In this document: in pieces, positions 1 through 9,185 of the stretch
Numbering within the stretch: the first letter of the stretch is position 1
Layout: the number at the start of each line of letters is the position of its first letter
From: Billgrantia antri
Lineage (GTDB): Bacteria; Pseudomonadota; Gammaproteobacteria; Pseudomonadales; Halomonadaceae
NCBI RefSeq assembly: GCF_019430905.1
Contig: NZ_JAHYCA010000001.1
Location: 168,995-232,994 of the forward strand
DNA: 64,000 nucleotides
Direction of reading: 5' to 3'
Program-made: the position numbers and the translations under genes
The notes under the pieces: generated by a model
What the model was told of the DNA's origin: nothing
Seen by the model: the letters and a program-made list of their open reading frames with translations, nothing else
Databases searched by the model: none

Positions 1-426
1 CAGCAGTTCATGGCCAGCAAGATCGAACCCAGCATCCTGCCCAAAGGCGAGGAGCTGCTGGCACGCCACCGCAGTCGGGGCGATACCCTGCTGATCATTA
101 CCGCCACCAACCGCTTCATCACCGGCCCCATCGCCGAGCGGCTGGGCGTCGATCATCTCATCGCCGTGGAACCGGAGGTGCTGGATGGCCGCTATACCGG
201 CAAGGTGAGCGGCACGCCGAGCTACCGCGAAGGCAAGGTGAAGCGCCTGGAGGAGTGGCTAGCCGACAAGGATCTGACCCTGGACGACGCCTGGTTCTAC
301 AGCGACTCGCACAACGACCTGCCGCTGCTGCGACTGGTGGAGCATCCGGTAGCGGTGGACCCCGACCCCACCCTGCGCGAAGAGGCCGAGATGCGCGGCT
401 GGCGCATCATGAGCCTGCGCGACTGA
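1..426 (+). CDS. HAD-IB family phosphatase, 3' part (5' end outside window)
   Basis: The frame is open from base 1, so the gene begins upstream. The N-terminal DxD nucleophile motif of HAD phosphatases is therefore not visible. The remaining ~141 residues carry later HAD motifs: TATN (motif II Ser/Thr region), a Lys-containing GKVKRL segment, and [11 protein letters not shown] (motif IV acidic loop). This pattern fits the SerB/CicA-like HAD-IB subfamily, which dephosphorylates small phosphomonoesters in the cytoplasm. The in-window ATG at position 10 is internal and not the start. A good intrinsic terminator follows 23 bases after the stop. The substrate cannot be told from sequence. Confidence 0.85.
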   Translation, partial: QQFMASKIEPSILPKGEELLARHRSRGDTLLIITATNRFITGPIAERLGVDHLIAVEPEVLDGRYTGKVSGTPSYREGKVKRLEEWLADKDLTLDDAWFYSDSHNDLPLLRLVEHPVAVDPDPTLREEAEMRGWRIMSLRD

Positions 427-448
427 ACCAGCCTTACCTCAAAAACGG

Positions 449-482
449 AAAAACCCTAAAGCGGGTGCCTTAGGGTTTTTAT
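449..482 (+). terminator. Intrinsic terminator after the HAD phosphatase gene
   Basis: Perfect 11-bp inverted repeat, aaaaaccctaa (449-459) and ttagggttttt (470-480), with a 10-nt loop. The A-run and T-run flanks allow it to work in both directions, so it could also stop leftward transcripts that have passed mdh. Confidence 0.85.
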
Positions 483-512
483 CGTTTACTGACTAAGCGC
501 TGAGCAAATAGC

Positions 513-610
513 CGAGCGAGATGAAGCGCAAGGCGCGCGGCGCACAGGAACCCGAGCATATGGGGTATATGTGAGGGTTATGAGCACCGCGCAACACAGC
601 GATTCGCTCG
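513..610. repeat. Nested imperfect hairpin element downstream of mdh
   Basis: Four nested complementary segments share one centre: cgagcga 513-519 with tcgctcg 604-610; gcgcgg 535-540 with ccgcgc 587-592; aaccc 549-553 with gggtt 575-579; catat 557-561 with atatg 567-571. Together they form a ~98-nt cruciform or stem-loop interrupted by bulges. It begins 12 nt beyond the mdh stop on the minus strand. From memory similar elements are scattered after genes in Halomonas-like genomes, but I cannot verify this here. No second copy was noticed in the window. The function is unknown; an mRNA 3'-end stabiliser or a REP-like repeat are possible. Confidence 0.6.
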
Positions 611-622
611 CGCAGGCATTTG

Positions 623-1597
623 TTACCCAAGCAAATGCTCGACGGCGGCGCGCTCTTCGCGCAGCTCGTCTTCAGTGGCCTTCATCTTGCCGCGGCTGAA
701 CTCGTCGATCTCGAGACCCTGGACGATCTCGTAGTCCCCGTTCTGGCAACGCACCGGGTAGGAGTAGATGATGCCCTCGGCGATGCCGTAGCTGCCGTCG
801 GAGGGAATCGCCATGCTCACTACGCCGTCGGTACCCAGCGCCCAGTCGCGCATGTGATCGATGGCGGAAGAGGCGGCGGAAGCGGCGGAGGAGGCCCCGC
901 GCGCCTTGATGATGGCGGCGCCGCGCTGCTGCACGGTGGGGATGAAGTCGTTCTCGTACCAGTCGCGCTCGACCAGGTCGAAGGCGGGCTTGCCGGCCAC
1001 CTTGGTGTGAGCCAGGTCGGGGTACTGGGTGGCGCTGTGGTTGCCCCAGATGATCATCTGCTCGACGTCGGTGACGCGCTTGCCGGTCTTCTGCGCCAGC
1101 TGGGTCAGGGCGCGGTTGTGATCGAGGCGAGTCATCGCGGTGAACTGGCGCGGGCTGAGGTCCGGCGCGTTGCAGGAGGCGATCAGTGCGTTGGTGTTGG
1201 CCGGGTTGCCGACCACTAGCACGCGTACGTTACGGCTGGCGTTGTCGTTAAGCGCCTTGCCCTGTACGGAGAAGATCGCCGCGTTGGCTTCCAGCAGGTC
1301 CTTGCGTTCCATGCCCGGGCCGCGCGGGCGGGCACCGACCAGCAGGGCGAAATCTGCGTCCTTGAAGGCAACGTTGGGATCGTCGGTGGCAACGATCTCC
1401 TGCACCAGCGGGAAGGCACAGTCGTTCACTTCCATCACCACGCCGTTGAGCGCGTCCATCGCCTGCGGGATCTCGAGCAGCTGCAGGATGACGGGCTGAT
1501 CCGGGCCCAGCATGTCGCCGGCCGCGATACGGAAGATAAGGGAGTAGCTGATCTGGCCGGCACCGCCGGTGATGGCAATACGTACGGGGTCTTTCAT
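623..1597 (-). CDS. mdh: Malate dehydrogenase
   Basis: 324-residue NAD-dependent malate dehydrogenase, interconverting malate and oxaloacetate in the TCA cycle. It has an N-terminal Rossmann motif ([10 protein letters not shown]), the substrate-binding Arg loop ([13 protein letters not shown]), VVGNPANTN, and the active-site His in [13 protein letters not shown]. Length and motifs fit the ~325-residue MDH type common in Halomonas and Burkholderia. The start chosen is Met at 1597, because an AAGGAG Shine-Dalgarno (complement of 1603-1608) lies at good spacing. The longer open frame to 1663 would add 22 residues not found in the family. The gene is single and is divergent from the efflux operon at 1910. 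Confidence 0.95.
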   Translation of the reverse strand: MKDPVRIAITGGAGQISYSLIFRIAAGDMLGPDQPVILQLLEIPQAMDALNGVVMEVNDCAFPLVQEIVATDDPNVAFKDADFALLVGARPRGPGMERKDLLEANAAIFSVQGKALNDNASRNVRVLVVGNPANTNALIASCNAPDLSPRQFTAMTRLDHNRALTQLAQKTGKRVTDVEQMIIWGNHSATQYPDLAHTKVAGKPAFDLVERDWYENDFIPTVQQRGAAIIKARGASSAASAASSAIDHMRDWALGTDGVVSMAIPSDGSYGIAEGIIYSYPVRCQNGDYEIVQGLEIDEFSRGKMKATEDELREERAAVEHLLG

Positions 1598-1909
1598 CGT
1601 TGCTCCTTCGGTTGAGCCGCCTGAGGGAAACGCTGCACGAAGGTCTGCACGAGCGAATCGCACCGTTGCACGTCATCTCGCTCGCCGATTCGCGCGGCAC
1701 TTCCTTGGATGAGCCTTGGGGATACATATCCGCCCTGGCCGGAATCCGGACCGCCAAGATGTTATGCCTGCACCGCACAAAACTCAATCCGACCTCTGGT
1801 TAGGGGCCTTGCTGGAAAATGGCGCCGCAAGGCAACTGCGACCTTCCGGCACATGCGCTATCATGCCTTGCCGAATAAGCTAATGCCGAATTCAACCAGG
1901 GAAGGCTGC
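1598..1909. other. Divergent intergenic region between mdh and the RND efflux operon
   Basis: About 312 bases that should hold promoters for both mdh (leftward) and the membrane fusion gene (rightward). Short open frames here (for example 1600-1803 rightward) have no ribosome-binding site or recognisable protein character, so I do not call them. The only clear element is the mdh Shine-Dalgarno at 1603-1608. I could not identify a convincing -35/-10 pair by eye. Confidence 0.5.
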
Positions 1910-3013
1910 ATGTTGAAACGCCCCCCCATCTCCGCCCTGCTGGCCGCCCTGGTGCTGGCCGCCCTGTTCCTGTGGCTGCTGTTCGGGGACATCCAGCGCT
2001 TCCAGAGCGAGCCGCCCGAGAGCCAGGAAGCTTCGACCGACAGCCTGCCCCGCATCGAGTTTCGGCAGAGCCACGCTTCGTCGCACCAGCCGCAACTGGT
2101 GACCCAGGGGCAACTGGAGGCGCTGCGCGAGGTTACCCTGCTTACCCGGCGCGACGGGCGCGTGGCCGAGCTGCCGGTCGAACAGGGCGACAGCGTGGAG
2201 GCCGGCGCAACGCTGCTGGTGCTCTCCCGCGACGCCCTCGACGCCCAACTGGAACGCGCCGAGGCGCAGCTCGAGCTGGCACGGGCCGAGCTCTCCGGTG
2301 CCGCCGACCTGCGCCGCCGGGACCTGATCTCCCAGCCGGAATACCTGCGCCTGCAGAGCAGCGTCAGCGTGGCGGCGGCGGAGCTCGCCGAGCTGCGCCA
2401 GAGCCTCGATGAGACGCATCCCACCGCCCCCTTCGATGGCGTGCTCGATCGTCTCGAGGTGGAACTCGGCGAGGTCCTGCAGGTGGGCGAGAGCTACGGC
2501 CGCCTGATCGACGATAGCCGGCTCAAGGCCAGCGCCTGGGTCGCCCAGCGCCGCGCCCTTGAACTGCGGCCGGGCCTGCCGGTGGAGGTACGCCTGCTCG
2601 ACGGCAGTCGTCTGTCCGGCGAGCTGAGCCATGTCGCCCGGCGAGCCGACGAGGCCACCCGCTCCTTCTACATCGAAGCCGAGCTCGACAACCCCGAACG
2701 GCGGCGGCTCGCCGGCGCCAGTGCCACGCTGTCCATCACCCTGCCCGAGCGCAGCGTTCATCGTCTCTCCTCCGCCCTGCTGGAACTCGATGAGCGTGGG
2801 CAACTGCAGGTCAAGCACCTCGACGAGGAGGCGCGTGTGGTCGCCACGCCCGTCGAGCTGGTGGAGGCCGACGCCCGAGAGGCGTACGTCGCCGGTCTGC
2901 CGGAGGAGATCCGGCTGATAACACTGGGTGGCGGCTATGTCGAACCCGGCGATCGCGTCGTTGCGGTGCCCGAGCCATCGGCAGACAGCGCCCCGGACGA
3001 GGAGTCGCTCTGA
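1910..3013 (+). CDS. RND efflux membrane fusion protein (HlyD/AcrA family)
   Basis: 367-residue periplasmic adaptor linking an inner-membrane RND pump to an outer-membrane channel. The N-terminus has one hydrophobic anchor (about residues 8-24, rich in Leu/Ala). A biotinyl-lipoyl-like half motif follows (GRVAELPVEQGDSVEAG), then a short coiled-coil hairpin rich in Ala/Glu/Leu, the second lipoyl half (APFDGVLDRLEVELGEVL), and a beta-barrel segment. The start at 1910 was chosen because it begins directly before the membrane anchor and follows a GGGAAGG-like ribosome-binding site. The upstream frame to 1709 lacks protein character. The stop is one base before the RND permease start, so the two are translationally coupled. 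No outer-membrane factor gene is adjacent, so the pump probably uses one encoded elsewhere. Confidence 0.9.
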   Translation: MLKRPPISALLAALVLAALFLWLLFGDIQRFQSEPPESQEASTDSLPRIEFRQSHASSHQPQLVTQGQLEALREVTLLTRRDGRVAELPVEQGDSVEAGATLLVLSRDALDAQLERAEAQLELARAELSGAADLRRRDLISQPEYLRLQSSVSVAAAELAELRQSLDETHPTAPFDGVLDRLEVELGEVLQVGESYGRLIDDSRLKASAWVAQRRALELRPGLPVEVRLLDGSRLSGELSHVARRADEATRSFYIEAELDNPERRRLAGASATLSITLPERSVHRLSSALLELDERGQLQVKHLDEEARVVATPVELVEADAREAYVAGLPEEIRLITLGGGYVEPGDRVVAVPEPSADSAPDEESL

Positions 3014-3014
3014 C

Positions 3015-6000
3015 ATGCGCACCCTGATCGAGGCTGCGCTGGACCGCACGCGCACCACCCTGCTGCTGCTGTTCGCGCTGCTGGCGGCGGGCATTGCCGC
3101 CTGGCAGGCGGTTCCCAAGGAGGCCAACCCCGACGTCCCGATCCCGATGATCTATGTCTCGATGACGCTGGAAGGGGTGAGTCCCGAGGACGGCGAGCGG
3201 CTGCTGATACGCCCCATGGAGCAGGAGCTGCGCACCATCGAGGGGGTGCGCAAGATGACCGCTCAGGCGAGCCAGGGTTACGCCGCGATCACCCTGGAGT
3301 TCGACGCCGGCTTCGACGCGCGCCAGGCGCTCGCCGACGTGCGCGAGCGGGTCGACATCGCCAGCGCCGAGCTACCGGACGAGGCCGAGGAGCCACGCGT
3401 CATGGAGGTCAACGTCGGCCTCTTCCCGGTATTCACCCTGGGCCTCTCGGGGCCGATCGAGGAGAGCCGACGCCTGGCCATCGCCCGCCGCCTGCAGGAT
3501 GCGGTCGAGGGCCTGCCGGAAGTGCTCGAGGTGGAGATCGGCGGCGAGCGCGAGGAGCTGATGGAGATCGTCGTCGACCCGCTGGTGCTCGACAGCTACG
3601 GCGTCGACTTCGACACCCTGTTCAACCTGGTGACCCGTAACAACCGGCTGGTCGCTGCCGGCAGCCTGGACACCGGTGCCGGGCGCAGCCCGGTGAAGGT
3701 ACCCGGCATCATCGAGTCCCTCGAAGACGTCATGAACATGCCGGTGAAGGTCGACGGGGACCGAGTGGTGACTTTCGCCGACGTGGGCTGGATCCATCCC
3801 ACCTTCAAGGATCCCGAGGGATTCGCCCGCATCGACGGCGAGCCGGCCATGGTGCTGGAGATCTCCAAGCGTGCCGGGGCCAACCTGATCGCCACCGTCG
3901 AGGGCGTCCGGGGCATCCTGGCTGAGGCCGCTCCGATGCTGCCCGAGGAGCTCTCGATCACCACCATCATGGATCAGTCGGAGACCGTAGAACAGATGCT
4001 CTCCGAGCTGCTCAACAACGTGCTCACCGCCGTGGCCCTGGTGCTGATCGTGATCCTGGCCGCCATGGGAGTGCGTTCGGCATTGATGGTGGGGCTCACC
4101 ATCCCCGGCGCCTTCCTCACCGGCATCCTGCTGATCTGGGGGATCGGCTATACGCTCAATATCGTGGTGCTGTTCGCGCTGATCCTGGTCTCCGGAATGC
4201 TGGTGGACGGTGCCATCGTGGTCAGCGAGCTGGCCGACCGCCACCTGCGCGAGGGGCAGCCGCCGCGCCAGGCCTGGATCAATGCCGCGACCCGCATGAG
4301 CTGGCCGGTCATCGCCTCCACCGCCACCACCCTGGCGGTGTTCGTGCCGCTGCTGTTCTGGCCCGGGGTGGTGGGCGAATTCATGAAATATCTGCCGGCC
4401 ACGGTGATCCTGTGCCTGCTCGCCTCGCTGGCCATGGCGCTGGTCTTCCTGCCCACGCTGGGAGGGCTGTTCAGTGCGCGTACCGACACGCCTCAGCGCA
4501 GCGAGGAGATGGTCAGCGCCGGCGGCCGGCTCTACCGTGGCGTACTCGCCAAGTTGCTGACCTGGCCCGGCACGACGCTTGCGATCGCGCTATTGCTGAT
4601 GGCGCTGATCTTCGTCGGTTATGGCCGCTTCAATCATGGGGTGGAATTCTTCCCCGCGGTCGAGCCTGAGAATGCTCAGGTGGTGATCCGTACGCGCGGC
4701 AGCCTCTCCACGGAGGAGAAGGATGCCATCGTGCGCCGCGTCGAGTCCCGCCTGGCCGGCATGGGCGAGGTGCAGGCGCTCTACGCCCGCACCTACGGCG
4801 TGGCCAACGAGCAGATGGGCAACGACGTGATCGGCACGGTGCAGTTCCAGTTGATCGACTGGCAGGAGCGCCGTCCGGCACGGGAGATCATGGATGAGAT
4901 GGCCGAGCGTACCGCCGACCTGCCCGGCGTAGTGCTGGAATTTCGCGAACAGGACATGGGGCCCGGCGCCGGCAAGCCCATCGTGCTCGAGATCAGCGCC
5001 CAGGATGAAGCCGCCGGCGAGGCCGCGGTCGAGGCCATTCGTCGCCAGATGGTAGAACTCGGCGGGTTCCGGGACATCGAGGACAACCGCAGCCTGCCCG
5101 GCATCGAGTGGCGGCTGAACGTCGACCGTGCCGCCGCCGCGCGCATGGGTGCCGACGTCGCCGCTGTGGGCAGTGCCGTGCAATTGGTCACCAACGGCCT
5201 TCAGGTAGCTACCTACCGGCCCTCCTTCGCCCGCGACGAGGTCGACATCCGCGTGCGCCTGCCCGAGTCCTGGCGCAGCCTGGACCAGCTCGGTCGGCTG
5301 AGCCTCAACACGACGCGCGGCCAGGTGCCCGTCTCTCACTTCGCCAGCCTCGAGCCGGCGCCGAAGGTGGACACCCTGCACCGCATCGACGGCCGGCGTG
5401 CCATCACCCTGGAAGCCGACGTCACCGCGGGCTACCAGCCCGACGAGCGCCTGCGGGCACTGCAGGAATCGCTGGGGCCACCGCCGGAGGGGGTTCACAT
5501 CGAGGTCGCGGGCGAGCAGGAGGACCAGGAGCAGGCCAGCCGCTTCCTGATGTCGGCCTTCCTGGTGGCGATCGGGATGATGCTGCTGATCCTCGTCACC
5601 CAGTTCAACAGCCTTTACCAGGCGCTGCTGGTGCTCTCCGCCATCGTGTTCTCTACCGCCGGGGTATTGATGGGGCTGCTGATCAACGGCCAGCCGTTCG
5701 GCATCGTCATGGTCGGCATGGGGATCATCGCGCTCGCCGGCATCGTGGTGAACAACAACATCGTGCTGATCGATACCTACAACGAGCTGCGCCGGTCGGG
5801 ACTCACCCCTTACGACGCGGCGCTGGGTGCGGGCGGCCTGCGTCTGCGACCGGTACTGCTCACTGCCATCACCACCGTGCTGGGCCTGATGCCCATGGTG
5901 CTCGAGGTCAACGTCAACCTGTTCGCCCCGAGCCTCGGCCTCGGCGCCCCATCGACCCAATGGTGGACCCAGCTCTCCAGCGCCATTGCCGGCGGGCTGG

Positions 6001-6098
6001 TCTTCGCCACCGGGCTGACGCTGCTGCTTACGCCCTGCATGCTGGTACTGTGGCAGCGCCGCCCGCAGCGTGAAGCGGCTGAGCCTGCCGCGGCGTGA
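3015..6098 (+). CDS. RND-family efflux permease (AcrB/HAE-type)
   Basis: 1027-residue inner-membrane proton-driven exporter with the usual duplicated RND layout: TM1, a large periplasmic loop, TM2-7, a second loop, TM8-12. Visible marks are QVPKEANPDVPIP-like sequence after TM1, TM4 with SGMLVDGAIVVSE, and TM10 with GIVVNNNIVLID. In AcrB the TM4 relay has two adjacent Asp; here only one remains (Asp398 followed by Gly399), and the TM10 Lys position is Asn. I believe this is a known subclade rather than a defect. The ATG at 3015 was chosen because it starts the canonical N-terminus and sits one base after the fusion-protein stop. Substrate unknown. An imperfect hairpin lies after the gene at 6137-6166. 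Confidence 0.93.
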   Translation: MRTLIEAALDRTRTTLLLLFALLAAGIAAWQAVPKEANPDVPIPMIYVSMTLEGVSPEDGERLLIRPMEQELRTIEGVRKMTAQASQGYAAITLEFDAGFDARQALADVRERVDIASAELPDEAEEPRVMEVNVGLFPVFTLGLSGPIEESRRLAIARRLQDAVEGLPEVLEVEIGGEREELMEIVVDPLVLDSYGVDFDTLFNLVTRNNRLVAAGSLDTGAGRSPVKVPGIIESLEDVMNMPVKVDGDRVVTFADVGWIHPTFKDPEGFARIDGEPAMVLEISKRAGANLIATVEGVRGILAEAAPMLPEELSITTIMDQSETVEQMLSELLNNVLTAVALVLIVILAAMGVRSALMVGLTIPGAFLTGILLIWGIGYTLNIVVLFALILVSGMLVDGAIVVSELADRHLREGQPPRQAWINAATRMSWPVIASTATTLAVFVPLLFWPGVVGEFMKYLPATVILCLLASLAMALVFLPTLGGLFSARTDTPQRSEEMVSAGGRLYRGVLAKLLTWPGTTLAIALLLMALIFVGYGRFNHGVEFFPAVEPENAQVVIRTRGSLSTEEKDAIVRRVESRLAGMGEVQALYARTYGVANEQMGNDVIGTVQFQLIDWQERRPAREIMDEMAERTADLPGVVLEFREQDMGPGAGKPIVLEISAQDEAAGEAAVEAIRRQMVELGGFRDIEDNRSLPGIEWRLNVDRAAAARMGADVAAVGSAVQLVTNGLQVATYRPSFARDEVDIRVRLPESWRSLDQLGRLSLNTTRGQVPVSHFASLEPAPKVDTLHRIDGRRAITLEADVTAGYQPDERLRALQESLGPPPEGVHIEVAGEQEDQEQASRFLMSAFLVAIGMMLLILVTQFNSLYQALLVLSAIVFSTAGVLMGLLINGQPFGIVMVGMGIIALAGIVVNNNIVLIDTYNELRRSGLTPYDAALGAGGLRLRPVLLTAITTVLGLMPMVLEVNVNLFAPSLGLGAPSTQWWTQLSSAIAGGLVFATGLTLLLTPCMLVLWQRRPQREAAEPAAA

Positions 6099-6136
6099 GC
6101 ATTGCCGGGCTCGGCGTGAATACACTAATGCAACGA

Positions 6137-6166
6137 CGCCGCAGCGAACCTTGGCTCGCAGCGGCG
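6137..6166 (+). terminator. Possible hairpin terminator between RND permease and rsd
   Basis: 11-nt arms (6137-6147 and 6156-6166) pair at 10 of 11 positions around an 8-nt loop. There is no T-run, so this is only a weak candidate terminator between convergent genes. Confidence 0.35.
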
Positions 6167-6194
6167 CCTGAGAAATCGGCAGTTCGCCAGGTGG

Positions 6195-6683
6195 TTAGTC
6201 GGCCTGGGCTTCCCTTTGCGGCGTATGTGCTGCATGCAGGCGAGCGATGAGCTGGTCTTCCAGGGCGAAGCGCTCGGTCAACCCCTTGGCCAGACGGTCG
6301 AGCCAGGCGGGCAGGCGCGGCAGGAAGTGCTGGCAGCGCACCGGCGTCGAGTAGTCGGCATCGAACGCCAGCACCAGCTCGGTGGAGAGTTCGAGTCGTT
6401 CCAGCAACTTGCTGGCGATCTCCAGGGCCTGGTGATCCTCGAAGGCGTTGGCCTCCTCACGCAGCTGCGGGTAGATCTCGAAGTGGCCGGCGCTGATGTA
6501 GTCCATCAGCAGTTCGCTGAAGCGATCGATCTGGGGCTTGCTCACGGCCTCCAGCTCGGTATCGCAGGCCTCCTTGAGCTCCAGAAAACTGACCAGCAGT
6601 TCACGGCGCTCATCGAGCCACCGATCGATGAGCTGATGCACGCCGCCCCAGCGCTCCCTGGCCGTCTTGCACTGTTCCAGCAT
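6195..6683 (-). CDS. rsd: Rsd/AlgQ family anti-sigma-70 regulator
   Basis: 162-residue soluble, mostly helical protein of the Rsd/AlgQ family. Family members bind the housekeeping sigma factor and help switch RNA polymerase use in stationary phase; AlgQ also affects alginate genes in Pseudomonas. Recognition is from the N-terminal signature CKTARERWGGVHQLIDRWL and the segment RQELLV-like WLDERRELLVSFLELK, plus the usual length (~155-165). The gene is single, convergent with the RND operon. The start Met at 6683 directly precedes the conserved LEQC motif. The family call is firm, but the sigma partner is inferred. Confidence 0.88.
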   Translation of the reverse strand: MLEQCKTARERWGGVHQLIDRWLDERRELLVSFLELKEACDTELEAVSKPQIDRFSELLMDYISAGHFEIYPQLREEANAFEDHQALEIASKLLERLELSTELVLAFDADYSTPVRCQHFLPRLPAWLDRLAKGLTERFALEDQLIARLHAAHTPQREAQAD

Positions 6684-6817
6684 CGCGAGCCTCCCTCCCC
6701 TGTGAAGCCTGTTGCATCTCGGCCCACCGAGCGTCGAATGGAAAGCCCCAGACTCGCCGTTGCCACCCTGGCTGTCAATCCTTCGATCAACGAAAAAATC
6801 ACTTCATGCCATTAATG

Positions 6818-6843
6818 TTCAAGCTTGAAATTTTAAGCTTGAA
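6818..6843. promoter_or_regulatory. Palindromic operator pair upstream of the aminobenzoyl-CoA module
   Basis: A perfect 12-bp palindrome, ttcaagcttgaa (6818-6829), is followed after 4 bases by a near copy of its right part, taagcttgaa (6834-6843). The left half of the first palindrome also pairs with the second copy. The site is 57-82 bases before the first gene of the catabolic module in a locally AT-rich stretch. A MarR-family regulator is encoded inside the operon (9928-10392), and MarR proteins bind such palindromes, so it is the natural candidate. No clear -35/-10 was assigned. Confidence 0.55.
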
Positions 6844-6899
6844 GCAATTCTTCACAGCGTCTAGCCTGAAGAAATACAACAACGACACGGTTCCACGCC

Positions 6900-9185
6900 A
6901 TGAGAATCGCCTGCCTCGGCGGCGGCCCCGCCGGCCTCTATTTCGCCATCAGCATGAAGCGCCGCGACCCTTCCCACGAGATCGTGGTCATCGAGCGCAA
7001 CCGCCCCGACGACACCTTCGGCTGGGGCGTGGTGCTCTCAGACGAGACGCTCGACAACCTCGCCGCCAACGATGCCGTCAGCGCCGCGCGCATCCGTGAG
7101 CACTTCGCCTACTGGGACGATATTGCCGTGATCCACGACGGCGTGCGCACCGTCTCCACCGGCCACGGTTTCTGCGGAATCGGCCGCCATCGGCTGTTGC
7201 TCCTGCTGCAGGAGCGCGCCCGCGAACTGGGCGTCGAGCTGCGCTTCGAGAGCGACGTGCCCGAAGAGCGCATCGACGAGCTGCGCCGTGAATTCGACCT
7301 GGTACTGGCTGCCGACGGGCTCAACTCGCGCACCCGTCAGCGCTATGCCGAACACTTCCGTCCCGATATCGAGGTGCGTGCCTGCAAGTTCGTCTGGCTG
7401 GGCACCCACCAGACCTTCGACGACGCCTTCACCTTCATTTTCGAGAAGACCGAGCACGGCTGGGTATGGGCCCACGCCTACCAGTTCGACGAGAACACCG
7501 CGACCTTCATCGTCGAATGCAGCGAGCCCACCTGGCAGGCCTTCGGCTTCGGCGAGATGAGCAAGGAGGAGTCGATCGCCACCTGCGAGCGCATCTTCGC
7601 CAGGCACCTCGGCGGCCACTCGCTGATGAGCAATGCCCACCACATTCGCGGCTCGGCGTGGATCAACTTTCCGCGGGTGCTGTGCGAGCGCTGGAGCTTC
7701 GACAATGTGGTGCTGATGGGCGACGCCGCCGCCACTGCACACTTCTCCATCGGCTCGGGCACCAAGCTGGCGCTGGAAAGCGCCATCGCACTGGCCGACT
7801 ACCTGCACAGCGCACCCGACATGGCCAGCGCCTTCGCCCGCTACGAGGAGGAGCGTCGGTTGGAGGTGCTGCGACTACAGTCGGCAGCGCGCAACTCCAC
7901 CGAGTGGTTCGAGCAGGTGGAGCGCTATCTTGACCTCGACCCGGTGCAATTCAACTATTCACTGCTGACCCGCTCCCAGCGCATCAGCCACGAGAACCTG
8001 CGCCTGCGCGACCCGGCATGGCTCGAGAGCGCCGAGCGCTGGTTCCAGGCCCAGGCCGGCAACGAGGGCAGCGCACGGGCACCAATGTTCGCGCCCTTCC
8101 AACTGCGCGAGATGCGACTTGCCAACCGCGTGGTGGTCTCGCCCATGGCCCAGTACAAGGCGGTGGATGGATGCCCCACCGACTGGCACTTCGTGCACTA
8201 CGCCGAGCGCGCCAAGGGCGGCGCCGGGCTGGTCTATACCGAAATGACCTGCGTCTCGCCCCAGGGGCGTATCACGCCGGGCTGCCCGGGGTTCTATGCA
8301 CCCGAGCACGAGGCGGCGTGGCAGCGCCTGTGCGACTTCGTCCACGCCGAAACTCCGGCCAAGCTGTGCGCCCAGATCGGCCACTCCGGGCCCAAGGGCT
8401 CGACCCAGCTCGGCTGGCAGGAGATGGACGCGCCCCTGGCCGAGGGCAACTGGCCGATCATGGCGGCTTCCGCCGTGCCCTGGTCGGATCGCAATCAGGT
8501 GCCGAAGGCCATGGACCGCACCGACATGGATCGCGTACGCGACGAGTTCGTCGCCGCCGCCCGGATGGCCGAGCGTGCCGGCTTCGACATGCTCGAGGTA
8601 CACGCCGCCCACGGCTACCTGCTGTCGTCGTTCATCACCCCACTGACCAACCGCCGCGACGACGAGTACGGCGGCTCGCTGGCCAACCGTATGCGCTACC
8701 CATTGGAGGTGATTCGCGCGGTGCGTCAGGCGTGGCCGGCGCACAAGCCGCTCTCGGTACGCATCTCGGCCAACGACTGGGTCGGCGACGAAGGGGTGAC
8801 CCCCGATGAGGCGGTGGAGATCGCGCGTCTGCTCCAGGCCGCCGAGGTCGACATCGTCGATGTCTCGGCCGGGCAGACCTCGACCCGCGCACGGCCGGTC
8901 TACGGGCGCATGTTCCAGACGCCCTTCTCGGATCGCATCCGCAACGAGACCGGCATGGCCACCATGGCGGTGGGCAACATCTACCAGGCCGACCACGTCA
9001 ACTCGATCCTGATGGCCGGCCGCGCCGACCTTGTGTGCCTGGCCCGCCCGCACCTGGCCGACCCCTACTGGACGCTGCACGCCGCTGCCGGCATCCAGGA
9101 CCGCGAGTGCGACTGGCCGGCGCCCTATCGTGCCGGCCGCGACCAGCTGCAGCGCCTGGCCGAGCGCGGCGAAGGGTGGGTATGA
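6900..9185 (+). CDS. 2-aminobenzoyl-CoA monooxygenase/reductase-like fusion (FAD monooxygenase + OYE)
   Basis: 761-residue two-domain flavoenzyme. Residues ~1-380 are a class A FAD monooxygenase: [11 protein letters not shown] dinucleotide site, ADGLNSRTR motif, and [15 protein letters not shown] for FAD ribityl binding. Residues ~395-761 are an Old Yellow Enzyme-type FMN reductase: [39 protein letters not shown]. This fusion is characteristic of Azoarcus 2-aminobenzoyl-CoA monooxygenase/reductase, which hydroxylates anthraniloyl-CoA and then reduces the ring without aromaticity. Databases often label the family salicylyl-CoA 5-hydroxylase/oxidoreductase. It is first in the operon. The ATG at 6900 begins exactly at the Rossmann strand but has no obvious Shine-Dalgarno. 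The neighbouring aryl-CoA ligase, beta-oxidation-like enzymes and importer support the aminobenzoate role over salicylate. Confidence 0.87.
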   Translation: MRIACLGGGPAGLYFAISMKRRDPSHEIVVIERNRPDDTFGWGVVLSDETLDNLAANDAVSAARIREHFAYWDDIAVIHDGVRTVSTGHGFCGIGRHRLLLLLQERARELGVELRFESDVPEERIDELRREFDLVLAADGLNSRTRQRYAEHFRPDIEVRACKFVWLGTHQTFDDAFTFIFEKTEHGWVWAHAYQFDENTATFIVECSEPTWQAFGFGEMSKEESIATCERIFARHLGGHSLMSNAHHIRGSAWINFPRVLCERWSFDNVVLMGDAAATAHFSIGSGTKLALESAIALADYLHSAPDMASAFARYEEERRLEVLRLQSAARNSTEWFEQVERYLDLDPVQFNYSLLTRSQRISHENLRLRDPAWLESAERWFQAQAGNEGSARAPMFAPFQLREMRLANRVVVSPMAQYKAVDGCPTDWHFVHYAERAKGGAGLVYTEMTCVSPQGRITPGCPGFYAPEHEAAWQRLCDFVHAETPAKLCAQIGHSGPKGSTQLGWQEMDAPLAEGNWPIMAASAVPWSDRNQVPKAMDRTDMDRVRDEFVAAARMAERAGFDMLEVHAAHGYLLSSFITPLTNRRDDEYGGSLANRMRYPLEVIRAVRQAWPAHKPLSVRISANDWVGDEGVTPDEAVEIARLLQAAEVDIVDVSAGQTSTRARPVYGRMFQTPFSDRIRNETGMATMAVGNIYQADHVNSILMAGRADLVCLARPHLADPYWTLHAAAGIQDRECDWPAPYRAGRDQLQRLAERGEGWV

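Noticed and set aside
1600..1803. Open frame of 67 codons in the mdh/efflux divergent region
   Set aside because: Overlaps the mdh ribosome-binding site, lacks its own and has no protein-like features.
4590..6125. 511-codon open frame antisense to the RND permease
   Set aside because: Rich in Gly/Gln/His with no domain; the sense strand carries an intact RND permease.
6900..9185. Assignment as a pure salicylyl-CoA 5-hydroxylase
   Set aside because: Databases use this name, but the fused OYE reductase domain, the Rid protein and the beta-oxidation-like neighbours fit 2-aminobenzoyl-CoA monooxygenase/reductase better. The alternative cannot be excluded without assays.
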